From: DAIOSQ01 sp036752465 | GTDB lineage: Bacteria; Pseudomonadota; Gammaproteobacteria; Legionellales; Legionellaceae | Assembly (NCBI GenBank): GCA_036752465.1 | Contig: DAIOSQ010000106.1 | Span: forward strand, 1-6,238 | Reading direction: 5' to 3' | DNA length: 6,238 nt | Part shown: positions 1-5,906 of the stretch, piece after piece | Layout: the number at the start of each line of letters is the position of its first letter | Position numbering within the stretch: position 1 is the first letter of the stretch | Translations under genes and position numbers: made by a program | Notes under the pieces: generated by a model | Seen by the model: the letters and a program-made list of their open reading frames with translations, nothing else | What the model was told of the DNA's origin: nothing | Databases searched by the model: none

Positions 1-575
1 CCCCACTCATCCTGACGCTTATTCGTGGCTGCCACAATAAATTGATTGATAAGATAGCCTTCACTGGCCATAATCTCTACGCCATCATAACCCGCATTTT
101 GGGCCAGTTTGGCGCAGCGCACATAATGTCCAATGGTTTTTCTGATACGCGCTTGGCTCATATGCCAAGGCTTAAACGGCGTGATTGGCGATTTGATCGG
201 CGAAGGAGCGCAACAGAACGGATGATATCCATAGCGGCCAGCGTGCAAAATTTGCAAACATATCTTGCTACCCGCTGCATGCACGGTTTCTGTCAGCAAA
301 GCATGGCGTTTTTGTTCTTTGATATTGGTGAGCTTAGCAGCATGTGGCGTCAATCTGCCGGCACGATTGGGCGCAAACCCACCGGTTACTATCAGGCCAA
401 CACCAGCCAAAGCGCGCTCGCGATAAAAAGCTGCCAATCGATGTAAATGCGGCTTATCTTCTTCCAAGCCAGTATGCATAGACCCCATCAACACCCTGTT
501 TTTAAGTGTCGTAAAGCCCAAATCAAGGGGGGCAAATAAGGCTGAAAAATGAGGATTCACCATAGTTAATGTCAT
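1..575 (-). CDS. fadH: 2,4-dienoyl-CoA reductase FadH, N-terminal part (runs off left edge)
   Basis: The first 191 codons are present; the 3' part lies outside the window. FadH is an NADPH-dependent FMN/FAD/4Fe-4S enzyme that reduces 2,4-dienoyl-CoA so that unsaturated fatty acids can enter beta-oxidation. The visible part is the start of the N-terminal FMN-binding TIM barrel (Old Yellow Enzyme type). It reads FTTLKNRVLMGSMHTG (21-36), then RLAAFYRERALAGVGLIVTG (46-65), LQILHAGRYGYHP (107-119) and YDGVEIMASEGYLINQF (163-179). These match my memory of E. coli FadH almost residue for residue. Tyr174 in EGYLIN corresponds to the conserved active-site tyrosine region. I chose ATG 575 because AGAGG (589-585) lies 9 nt upstream; an in-frame ATG at 563 is possible but has no visible ribosome site. 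It begins 26 bp after the purA stop on the same strand, so co-transcription is likely. No defect is visible in the part present. Confidence 0.93.
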   Translation of the reverse strand, partial: MTLTMVNPHFSALFAPLDLGFTTLKNRVLMGSMHTGLEEDKPHLHRLAAFYRERALAGVGLIVTGGFAPNRAGRLTPHAAKLTNIKEQKRHALLTETVHAAGSKICLQILHAGRYGYHPFCCAPSPIKSPITPFKPWHMSQARIRKTIGHYVRCAKLAQNAGYDGVEIMASEGYLINQFIVAATNKRQDEW

Positions 576-584
576 ATTAACGAA

Positions 585-589
585 CCTCT
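585..589 (-). promoter_or_regulatory. Ribosome binding site of fadH
   Basis: AGAGG at 589-585 on the minus strand, 9 nt before ATG 575. It favours ATG 575 over the in-frame ATG at 563. It lies in the 26-bp purA-fadH gap, where no terminator hairpin is visible. Confidence 0.55.
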
Positions 590-601
590 AAGCCGCGCAA
601 G

Positions 602-1900
602 CTATCGAAAAGGATGCCGCTTGATAATGGTCGAGTCCCTCTCGGGTCCAGTCGATAATATATCGATAGATACTTGCAACAAATCTTCTAAGCGAGCCAC
701 GTACGCTTGAGCATTTTTGGGCAATTGTGACAATTCAGTGACGTCTGCAGTGGACTGCTGCCAACCAGGCAGCTCCTCATAAATAGGCTGCAAATGTTGA
801 TATTGATCAGCCAGTTGCGGAGGATGCTGCCAGACTTTTCCATCTAAATCTTGATAAGCTACGGCGATTTTCACCTGCGCCAAACCGTCTAGCACGTCAA
901 GCTTAGTCAAACATAAACCCGAAATACTGTTCAACTCGACAGCACGACGCACCAAAACCGCATCAACCCAGCCACAGCGGCGGGGCCTACCGGTTACTGA
1001 CCCAAACTCATTACCCTTGGTTGACAAATGTTGCCCTACCTCGTCAAAGAGCTCCGTTGGGAAGGGCCCTGCCCCGACTCGCGTGGTATAAGCTTTGGTG
1101 ATGCCTAACACATAATCCAGGTACAAAGGTCCAAATCCTGCGCCGTTGGTCACACTGCCAATACACGTATTAGATGAGGTGACATAAGGATAGGTACCGT
1201 GATCAACATCTAAATAAACACCCTGAGCCCCTTCAAATAAAATACTCTGCTGTTGCTGGCGATGTTGATGCAAACACGTGGTCACATCGGTAATCATCGG
1301 CTGTAATGCTTTCGCCCAGAGTAAGGCATCCGCTAGGGTTGCCGCAAAATCGACCGGAGGTTGCTGATGGTATTGCGTCAAAACAAAATTGTGATAGTGG
1401 TATACGGTTTCGAGCTTGGCCACAAATCGTTCATAATTTAACAAATCTCCTACTTTAATGGCTCTTCTGGCCACCTTATCCTCGTAAGCAGGACCTATAC
1501 CGCGACCGGTAGTGCCAATCATTTGCGCGCCCTTGTGCGCTTCGCGCGCTTTATCTAAGGCAATATGACACGGCAAAATCAATGGACAAGCAGCGCTGAT
1601 ATGCAGGCGACTGCGCACCTCCACATCTTTTGCTTCCAGCTCTGCAATCTCAGCCAATAGCGCTTCAGATGACAAGACCACACCAGAACCAATGTAGCAT
1701 TGCACATGTGGGCGCAAGATCCCGGAAGGAATCAAACGCAAGATGGTTTTTTCACCGTTGATTTTTAAGGTGTGACCAGCATTGTGCCCACCCTGATAAC
1801 GCACCACAGCTTGTGCATCTTGCATCAAAAAATCAACGATTTTCCCCTTGCCTTCATCGCCCCATTGTGTACCTACAACCACTACATTTTTAGCCGACAT
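602..1900 (-). CDS. purA: Adenylosuccinate synthetase PurA
   Basis: A complete 432-aa protein, the usual length for bacterial PurA. It catalyses GTP-dependent condensation of IMP and aspartate to adenylosuccinate, the first committed step from IMP to AMP, in the cytoplasm. Family motifs appear in order: the phosphate loop GTQWGDEGKGK (10-20) with the catalytic Asp15; GGHNAGHT (37-44) with catalytic His43; IGTTGRGIGPAYEDKVAR (128-145); GTYPYVTSSNTC (235-246); TRVGAGPFPTEL (273-284); GSVTGRPRRCGW (300-311); LTKLDVLDGL (331-340); and the guanine-site region STGPERD (416-422). The start ATG 1900 places the P-loop at the normal distance from the N-terminus. Its ribosome site is weak: GAGA at 1912-1909, 8 nt upstream. 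It lies 82 bp after hflC and 26 bp before fadH. The 82-bp gap may hold its own promoter. No anomaly is visible in the protein. Confidence 0.98.
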   Translation of the reverse strand: MSAKNVVVVGTQWGDEGKGKIVDFLMQDAQAVVRYQGGHNAGHTLKINGEKTILRLIPSGILRPHVQCYIGSGVVLSSEALLAEIAELEAKDVEVRSRLHISAACPLILPCHIALDKAREAHKGAQMIGTTGRGIGPAYEDKVARRAIKVGDLLNYERFVAKLETVYHYHNFVLTQYHQQPPVDFAATLADALLWAKALQPMITDVTTCLHQHRQQQQSILFEGAQGVYLDVDHGTYPYVTSSNTCIGSVTNGAGFGPLYLDYVLGITKAYTTRVGAGPFPTELFDEVGQHLSTKGNEFGSVTGRPRRCGWVDAVLVRRAVELNSISGLCLTKLDVLDGLAQVKIAVAYQDLDGKVWQHPPQLADQYQHLQPIYEELPGWQQSTADVTELSQLPKNAQAYVARLEDLLQVSIDILSTGPERDSTIIKRHPFR

Positions 1901-1940
1901 ACATTTTGTCTCATTTTTTTATTGATCTTAGGGAAAACCA

Positions 1941-1969
1941 AGTATATCCCTACTGGAAAATTATTTCGA
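1941..1969 (-). promoter_or_regulatory. Candidate promoter for purA in the hflC-purA gap
   Basis: On the minus strand, TCGAAA (1969-1964) and TATACT (1946-1941) are 17 nt apart, matching consensus at 4 of 6 and 5 of 6 positions. An inverted repeat TAGGGA/TCCCTA (1952-1947 and 1934-1929) brackets the -10 and the expected start near 1934. It would allow purA-fadH to be expressed separately from hflKC. By-eye call, modest support. Confidence 0.3.
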
Positions 1970-1982
1970 GCGTGCACAGACT

Positions 1983-2897
1983 CTAAGGTAGAGGGTGCGC
2001 ACTGTTGCCATTTTTTAAGCTATGTTTGAAATAGTCAAAGAATGCGCTGCTTTGATCGAGCACTAAAATATCTTGTTTGTCTTTGAAACTTTCTTCGTAA
2101 GCTTTTAAACTACGCACATAGATAAAAAAATCTTTGTTTTGTCCATATCCCTTGTCATATATTTCAGCAGCTATGGCCACCCCCTGCGCTCGCAGAATTT
2201 GTCCTTCACTTTGTGCCTTAGCCATCAATACAGCCACTCGTGCATCGGCTGCTGCTTGAATCGCTTCTGCTTCCGCATGACCATCTGCACGATGTCGATT
2301 GGCAATTTTTTGCATATCAGCACGCATTCTCTGGTAAATAGCATTGCTGGTATTGGCAGGTAATTCAATACCTTTGATGCGTACATCGACCACATGAATG
2401 CCAAGTTCACCCGCTTGTTGCTCAGCCCGCTCACGCAACACATCCATGACATCATCCCGCCCGCCTGATACCACGTCCGAAATCGTACGCTTACCAAACT
2501 GCGCGCGTAAAGAAGTGTTGAGTTGTTGCTCGAGTAGAGTTTCTGCCTTGAAAGCATTACCACCGGTGGCTTTGAAGTAGCGCGCCAAATCTTCTATGCA
2601 CCACTTGACATAGTAATCAACTATCACATCCTTCTTTTCTTTGGTGACAATCCGAGAAGATTTGATATCTAAAGTTTGTAGTCGTGTATCAAACAAGCGC
2701 ACGGTTTCGACAAAGGGTAGTTTGATATGCAACCCTGGAGATAATATTCGGACTTTTTGCGCATCGCCATCGTCGACCAAGCGGCCTAAGCGCAGCAATA
2801 TTCCATGTTGACCTTGCATAATAGTGAATAAGCTGGTCGCCATTAACAGCAGGATCAGCATACATATGATGCCTAACAGCGTTTTACTGGATTTCAT
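1983..2897 (-). CDS. hflC: FtsH protease modulator HflC (SPFH/prohibitin family)
   Basis: A complete 304-aa protein. HflC pairs with HflK in a large inner-membrane complex that encloses the FtsH protease and modulates its degradation of membrane proteins. Visible features are an N-terminal membrane anchor (about residues 6-26), the SPFH/prohibitin domain with HGILLRLGRL (31-40), LSPGLHIKLPFVETV (52-66), VTKEKKDVIVDYYVKW (84-99) and LGIHVVDVRIKGIELP (165-180), and an Ala/Glu-rich helical region (about 204-245) expected to form the coiled coil. The C-terminal part has FIYVRSLKAYEESF (258-271), a conserved HflC segment. It is shorter than E. coli HflC (about 334 aa), mainly because it lacks the insert before the LGI-VVDVRIK motif; other family members are also short there. 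The start overlaps the hflK stop as ATGA (2897-2894), and AAGGAG lies 6 nt upstream, so the start is well fixed and translation is probably coupled. Confidence 0.97.
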   Translation of the reverse strand: MKSSKTLLGIICMLILLLMATSLFTIMQGQHGILLRLGRLVDDGDAQKVRILSPGLHIKLPFVETVRLFDTRLQTLDIKSSRIVTKEKKDVIVDYYVKWCIEDLARYFKATGGNAFKAETLLEQQLNTSLRAQFGKRTISDVVSGGRDDVMDVLRERAEQQAGELGIHVVDVRIKGIELPANTSNAIYQRMRADMQKIANRHRADGHAEAEAIQAAADARVAVLMAKAQSEGQILRAQGVAIAAEIYDKGYGQNKDFFIYVRSLKAYEESFKDKQDILVLDQSSAFFDYFKHSLKNGNSAHPLP

Positions 2898-4063
2898 GAG
2901 TCGCTCCTTCCAAGATGCTCAATAGGTCTGATGGTGGACCTACCGACTAAGGGTTGATTGTCCTCATCAGCATCTGCTTTCACTGGCTTAGTATCCATGG
3001 GCAAACCTTGAGCTTTGCGCATGGCAACTGACAAAGAGGCTTCTTGGGTTAATCTATCCAACGGCAAATACAACACATTACCCGCTTTGGTATCGACAAT
3101 AATTTTACTGGTCCGACTCAACACCGTTTGCATGGTATCAAAATACAGACGTTCGCTGGTGATCGCAGGTGATCGCAGATACATGGGTAGCAGCGCTTCA
3201 AACTCAGCCACATCACCTTTTGCTCGGAGCACCACTTGTTCAGCAAATGCATGCGCTTCTTCGAGTACGCGCTTGGCATTACCTTCAGCTGTAGGCACAA
3301 CTTTTGCTTCATAGGCACGTGCTTGCTCTTTGAACCGTTTCTCGTCTTCCTGCGCTTTGATCGCATCATCAAACGCGTCCTGAACGTTTTCAGGGGCACG
3401 AGCAGGTTGTGGCGAGACATTGACAATCACAATACCCGTTTTATAACGTTCGAGAATTTTCTTTAGCGATTCCAACACGTGAATACCCCAGGCGTCTCGA
3501 CCTTCGGTGATCAACTGATCTAACGTGGTTGTACCAACTACCTGCCGCAACGCACTGGAGGTGGCTTGCTGCAAGCTCTCCTGCGGATCCGACACATTAA
3601 ATAAATAATCCTGTAAGTCACCAATGCGGTATTGCACAGCCAGAGCAACCGAAACTAAATTTTCATCTTTGGTCAACATCTGTGCCGAATAGGAAAAATC
3701 CGAAACCCTATCCACATTCACCACCACTTTGGTCTCTATGAAGCGTGGAATCCAATGTGGCCCTGGTCCAACAGTCTCTATATATTTGCCAAAACGCAAA
3801 ATAACACCGCTTTCCGCTGGGTTGACAATAAATATGCCCGACAAAGCCCAAATGATACAAGCTAACAGCAACAACAACATCGAAGCTGTTCCCGCACTAC
3901 CCGGGCTGCCTTTAAACGCCTCAGGAGAAAGGGAGGGGCGCGCACGTCCAGATAATAAGTGCTTGAAACGCAGTTGCAACCGCTTTAACATCTCTTCAAG
4001 ATCAGGCGGCTGATTTTTACCGCGCCACGCATCTTTGTCTTTGTCCGGCTCATTCCATCCCAT
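2894..4063 (-). CDS. hflK: FtsH protease modulator HflK (SPFH/prohibitin family)
   Basis: A complete 389-aa protein, partner of HflC in the inner-membrane complex around FtsH. The N-terminal cytoplasmic tail begins MGWNEPDKDKDAW and contains PPDLEEM (19-25), the counterpart of the E. coli PPDLDD segment, but lacks most of the Gly-rich stretch of the E. coli protein. A single membrane segment lies at about 61-80. The SPFH domain follows: ESGVILRFGKY (84-94), TKDENLVSVALAVQYRI (131-147), SLQQATSSALRQVVG (163-177) and TEGRD (186-190). Next come FDDAIKAQEDEKR (231-243), a helical region to about 290, and ERLYFDTMQTVL (304-315). The C-terminal tail (about 341-389) is polar and probably disordered. 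I chose ATG 4063 rather than the upstream in-frame ATG 4126: MGWNEP aligns with the E. coli MAWNQP start, and GGAG (4075-4072) lies 8 nt upstream. The upstream extension would fall within the likely 5' leader. Confidence 0.96.
   Translation of the reverse strand: MGWNEPDKDKDAWRGKNQPPDLEEMLKRLQLRFKHLLSGRARPSLSPEAFKGSPGSAGTASMLLLLLACIIWALSGIFIVNPAESGVILRFGKYIETVGPGPHWIPRFIETKVVVNVDRVSDFSYSAQMLTKDENLVSVALAVQYRIGDLQDYLFNVSDPQESLQQATSSALRQVVGTTTLDQLITEGRDAWGIHVLESLKKILERYKTGIVIVNVSPQPARAPENVQDAFDDAIKAQEDEKRFKEQARAYEAKVVPTAEGNAKRVLEEAHAFAEQVVLRAKGDVAEFEALLPMYLRSPAITSERLYFDTMQTVLSRTSKIIVDTKAGNVLYLPLDRLTQEASLSVAMRKAQGLPMDTKPVKADADEDNQPLVGRSTIRPIEHLGRSDS
2904..2909 (-). promoter_or_regulatory. Ribosome binding site of hflC
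   Basis: AAGGAG, reading 2909 to 2904 on the minus strand, sits 6 nt before ATG 2897. It lies inside the end of hflK and fixes the hflC start at the ATGA overlap. It is the strongest Shine-Dalgarno match seen in the minus-strand block. Confidence 0.85.
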
Positions 4064-4071
4064 TACGCTTA

Positions 4072-4075
4072 CTCC
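4072..4075 (-). promoter_or_regulatory. Ribosome binding site of hflK (decides the start)
   Basis: GGAG at 4075-4072 on the minus strand, 8 nt before ATG 4063. It supports the 389-residue HflK over a 410-residue reading from ATG 4126. Confidence 0.75.
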
Positions 4076-4115
4076 GCCGTTGAAACAATAAACTAGAATT
4101 CTATGAGGTATCCCC

Positions 4116-4143
4116 ATTTTACGCAATCAAGACTTTACATCAA
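4116..4143 (-). promoter_or_regulatory. Predicted sigma70-type promoter for hflK-hflC
   Basis: On the minus strand, TTGATG (4143-4138) and TAAAAT (4121-4116) are separated by 16 nt. The -10 matches the consensus at 5 of 6 positions and the -35 at 4 of 6. Transcription would start near 4110, giving a leader of about 47 nt before hflK ATG 4063. This position also argues against ATG 4126 as the start. Found by eye; no transcript data. Confidence 0.45.
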
Positions 4144-4180
4144 TTGGTTAAACATGCGCAGTACAGGACATACAAGAACT

Positions 4181-4207
4181 AAAATAAATTAATTTGCGCA
4201 CAAATTA
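4181..4207 (-). terminator. Possible weak intrinsic terminator after trmB
   Basis: A perfect 7-bp stem with a 4-nt loop, TAATTTG/CAAATTA, spans 4207-4190 and is followed on the minus strand by ATTTATTTT (4189-4181). It begins 40 nt after the trmB stop. The stem is almost all A-T and the tail is not a pure T run, so termination would be weak. The same palindrome could instead be a protein-binding site upstream of the hflK promoter. Confidence 0.35.
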
Positions 4208-4247
4208 CGCGGCAAAATTCGAGCAAGACCCCTTAACCAACACAACA

Positions 4248-4931
4248 TCAGCAGCCTTCTGCTCTGGTAAACATTAAATCCCATACCCCATGGCCAAGAC
4301 GATGACCGCGTGTTTCAAATTTGGTGATGGGTCTGCTGACCGGTCGGGGGGCAAAACTACCGTCGACTTGTTGGTTGCATAGCAGAGGTTCTTGATTCAA
4401 TACCGCTAACATATGCAAAGCATAATCCTGCCAATCGGTTGCGCAATGCACAAAACCCCCACATTTGATCCTGCTAGCCAGCGTATGCACAAACGCTGCT
4501 TGAATCAAGCGACGCTTATGATGCCTTTTTTTCGGCCAAGGATCAGGGAAAAAAATTTGTGCTCCAGCCAAGACGCCATCTGCCAGACTATGCTCCAGCA
4601 AAGCCACTGCATCGCTGGTTACTATTTTGACATTTGTAATCTTGGCGTCATGCAGGTCAGCAACCAAACTACCAATACCGGCACGATGCACTTCAACACC
4701 AAGGAAATTCAACTCGGGCCTAGCTTGCGCCATGGCCACCAAAGACCCCCCCATGCCAAAGCCTATTTCCAAAACAACCTCATGATCATTACCAAATAAT
4801 GCTGGCAATGACAGGGGTTGCAGCAGGGGCTGCCACTCATAAGCCGGCAACCAAGCTTGCAACGCCAATTGTTGTCTAGGACTCATGCGTCCTGCCCGCA
4901 ACACAAAACTTTTAATACGGCTATGATTCAT
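4248..4931 (-). CDS. trmB: tRNA (guanine-N7-)-methyltransferase TrmB
   Basis: A complete 227-aa protein, close to the usual 210-240 residues. TrmB uses S-adenosylmethionine to methylate N7 of G46 in the variable loop of tRNAs. The Rossmann SAM-binding motif is VLEIGFGMGGSL (53-64), followed by the acidic motif LGVEVHRAG (77-85). The family signature FFPDPWPKKRHHKRR is at 127-141, ATDW at 164-167, and the C-terminal ITKFETRGHRLGHGVWDL at 202-219. Between Gly159 and Asp166 it reads GFVHCATD, where many relatives have G-LH-ATD. The start ATG 4931 gives the normal N-terminal R-----R-GR-(T/S) segment (RIKSFVLRAGRMS). It lacks a strong Shine-Dalgarno; only GAG at about 9 nt is seen. It heads the minus-strand block, with decayed mobile DNA upstream. 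Confidence 0.96.
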   Translation of the reverse strand: MNHSRIKSFVLRAGRMSPRQQLALQAWLPAYEWQPLLQPLSLPALFGNDHEVVLEIGFGMGGSLVAMAQARPELNFLGVEVHRAGIGSLVADLHDAKITNVKIVTSDAVALLEHSLADGVLAGAQIFFPDPWPKKRHHKRRLIQAAFVHTLASRIKCGGFVHCATDWQDYALHMLAVLNQEPLLCNQQVDGSFAPRPVSRPITKFETRGHRLGHGVWDLMFTRAEGC

Positions 4932-4966
4932 AGAACAAACTCAAGTCGCTGCTGACAAATGATGCC

Positions 4967-4996
4967 ATCATACCTAAGCATGGATTAACAATACAA
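4967..4996 (-). promoter_or_regulatory. Candidate sigma70 promoter for trmB, with overlapping dyad
   Basis: On the minus strand, TTGTAT (4996-4991) and TATGAT (4972-4967) are separated by 18 nt. The -10 is good (5 of 6) and the -35 poor (3 of 6). A 13-bp dyad, ATGATG-C-CATCAT (plus strand 4959-4971), covers the -10. A second inverted repeat, ATACAA/TTGTAT (4991-5007), covers the -35. The start would fall near 4960, about 30 nt before trmB. The dyads could be operators or chance. Confidence 0.3.
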
Positions 4997-5055
4997 CTTT
5001 TTTGTATAAGGCCAACCCAAAACTTAAAACCTAATGTTCCCGAAAAATTTTCTCT

Positions 5056-5168
5056 GATTCCATAAATTAGGCAATAAGCCTGGGAATATTTTCGGTACGA
5101 AAGCACCTAGCTACTTTCTGCTTGACCTTTGCCCTACGCAAATCACGTTCGGCACGGTTGTGCGTAAA
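5056..5168 (-). pseudogene. Decayed C-terminal fragment of an IS66-family transposase
   Basis: Reading from 5168 on the minus strand gives FTHNRAERDLRRAKVKQK, then VARCFRTE. This resembles the typical IS66 transposase segment FTNN-AERDLRM-KVKQK followed by -GCFRTE, where the Glu in the AER motif belongs to the DDE catalytic set. Conserved positions are altered: the second Asn of NN-equivalent is changed, Met to Arg after DLR, and Gly to Arg before CF. The frame then hits TAA at 5069-5067. Shifting frame near 5089 continues the similarity as YSQAYCLIYGI (5088-5056), matching the family's Y--AYC-ISSYL segment, consistent with loss of one base. Nothing recognisable of the rest of the transposase or of IS ends is seen. 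This is a dead remnant marking past insertion and deletion next to trmB. Family assignment is from memory of the motif. Confidence 0.7.
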
Positions 5169-5212
5169 ACTCGTTGAACGCTGTCGGTTATGAGGCAACT
5201 CGTCGGGGCCAT

Positions 5213-5226
5213 CGGGTCTTGACCCG
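5213..5226. repeat. GC-rich perfect palindrome CGGGTC-TT-GACCCG
   Basis: Six-bp perfect arms with a 2-bp centre, in otherwise AT-rich flanking DNA, between the transposase remnant and the plus-strand promoter. No T run follows on either strand, so it is not an obvious terminator. It could be a remnant of a mobile element boundary or a protein site. Confidence 0.45.
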
Positions 5227-5235
5227 GACCACACA

Positions 5236-5263
5236 TTGACGTACAATATTATTACAATATGAT
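5236..5263 (+). promoter_or_regulatory. Strong sigma70-type promoter for the right-hand plus-strand genes
   Basis: TTGACG (5236-5241) and TATGAT (5258-5263) are separated by 16 nt; each matches consensus at 5 of 6 positions, the best promoter in the window. The spacer holds a direct repeat TACAATAT (5242-5249 and 5253-5260, 11 bp apart). The expected start, near 5270, is only about 8 nt before ATG 5278, so a product starting there would be almost leaderless. Confidence 0.55.
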
Positions 5264-5272
5264 GAATCATAT
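5257..5272. promoter_or_regulatory. Operator-like palindrome over the -10 of the plus-strand promoter
   Basis: ATATGAT-GA-ATCATAT is a perfect inverted repeat with 7-bp arms and a 2-bp centre. It covers the -10 hexamer and the expected transcription start, the position where a repressor would block polymerase. AT-rich DNA gives palindromes by chance, so the operator role is inferred. Confidence 0.35.
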
Positions 5273-5277
5273 ATAAT

Positions 5278-5373
5278 ATGTGGACTAATTTAGACCAACT
5301 ACAAGATCTTCAACAGATTGCTATGAGCGACATAGGTTTATCCGGGAGGATATATAACTCTACACTTCACTAG
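5278..5373 (+). pseudogene. Possible N-terminal fragment of the adjacent unknown gene
   Basis: ATG 5278 opens a 31-codon frame starting MWTNLDQLQDLQQIAMSDIG and ending at TAG 5371-5373. The first 20 residues look like an amphipathic helix. It follows the strong promoter by a few bases and has no Shine-Dalgarno. The next plus-strand frame is open from 5358, just after its TAA at 5355-5357, so a one-base frame change between 5358 and 5370 would join this piece to the following ORF as GRIYN-then-LYTSLATTAIWHEIADNKK. This suggests a lost base in an originally longer gene. It might instead be a short peptide or no gene. Confidence 0.35.
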
Positions 5374-5420
5374 CAACTACTGCCATATGGCACGAAATTG
5401 CGGATAATAAAAAAGCCATA

Positions 5421-5897
5421 GTGGATAATCGGCAAGAGTCTTCTGAGATACCCCCTCACCATGATGCGGCCGGTTACATCAACGATGTGTCAAAAAGATT
5501 TGCGCAATCAGAGAATGAAAACTCTAGGCGGCAGCTTTCTACAAATAAAACACTAACTAGTGTGTACAGCAAGTACAGCTCTTTTTTTAAGCCATATAAG
5601 TCCATCAGTGACCCAATTTGCCGAGTCCTCTCCATAGTTACAGCGCCAGTATTGTATTCCCTTTACGCAATAGGGAAATTTCTTGAGTGTGTAATGAATG
5701 GATTGAGTTCATTGATTAGCTTAGCACTCAGACAAGATCAAACATTTTTTTACGAAAAAAGCATCAGTGCCTTTAAACTTATGTTAGTGGCTTTAGCTGC
5801 GGCCTTGGTAAGCCCACTTATCAATTCAGTAGATTTGATTGGTGGTGGATTAACCAGTATAGGCGTAGATCTCGAGCATAAGGCAACTTTCAATTGA
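5421..5897 (+). CDS. Unrecognised protein with long hydrophobic stretches
   Basis: I do not recognise this protein. From GTG 5421 it is 158 aa. Residues 1-60 are polar, rich in Ser, Asn, Arg and Gln. Two hydrophobic blocks follow: 68-103, interrupted by a few charged residues (with TAPVLYSLYAIGKFLE), and 116-147 (SAFKLMLVALAAALVSPLIN and then VDLIGGGL). It is therefore probably membrane-associated. The GTG start has no Shine-Dalgarno, only an A-rich tract before it. The frame stays open upstream to 5358 with no other common start codon, and the upstream translation looks protein-like. The true start may therefore be elsewhere, as ATG 5278 through a frameshift. It ends at TGA 5895-5897, and the same frame continues beyond that stop. 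Its composition is more A+T-rich than the minus-strand genes. It may be an intact small gene or the middle of a broken larger one. Confidence 0.55.
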   Translation: MDNRQESSEIPPHHDAAGYINDVSKRFAQSENENSRRQLSTNKTLTSVYSKYSSFFKPYKSISDPICRVLSIVTAPVLYSLYAIGKFLECVMNGLSSLISLALRQDQTFFYEKSISAFKLMLVALAAALVSPLINSVDLIGGGLTSIGVDLEHKATFN

Positions 5898-5906
5898 CCC
5901 AGAGAT

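Larger units (their letters stand above)
4932..5277. other. Intergenic region without an intact gene
   Basis: Between trmB and the plus-strand frames I find only the transposase remnant, the palindrome at 5213-5226, a candidate trmB promoter and the plus-strand promoter with its palindrome. The short frames that can be opened here (4921-5106 and 5067-5270, minus) are explained by the two halves of the transposase scrap. No tRNA or other RNA gene is apparent. Confidence 0.6.

Noticed and set aside
42..446. 134-codon plus-strand frame
   Set aside because: It lies opposite fadH, whose translation matches a known enzyme along its whole length; the plus-strand frame is a shadow.
1929..1952. TAGGGA/TCCCTA hairpin as terminator after hflC
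   Set aside because: On the minus strand the stem is followed by A-rich, not T-rich, sequence, and the loop is 12 nt with only a 6-bp stem.
3158..3178. Ten-base tandem duplication GGTGATCGCA x2 inside hflK
   Set aside because: The HflK translation across it (LRSPAITSERL) aligns normally with the family, so it is a chance repeat rather than a recent duplication.
4064..4126. Longer HflK starting at ATG 4126
   Set aside because: The extra 21 residues do not resemble HflK N-termini, the predicted promoter's -10 is at 4121-4116, and the MGWNEP start has a good ribosome site.
5344..5349. GGGAGG as the ribosome site of the 158-aa ORF
   Set aside because: No ATG, GTG or TTG lies at a suitable distance after it, and GTG 5421 is about 70 nt away. 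It is also read through as codons in the ATG 5278 frame.
5895..5897. TGA between the two unknown ORFs as a recoded codon (selenocysteine or tryptophan)
   Set aside because: hflK and trmB both end with TGA, so the code is standard. The only hairpin just downstream (GATGA-AA-TCATC, within 5909-5921) is too small to act as a convincing bacterial SECIS element. A nonsense mutation or a real stop is simpler.
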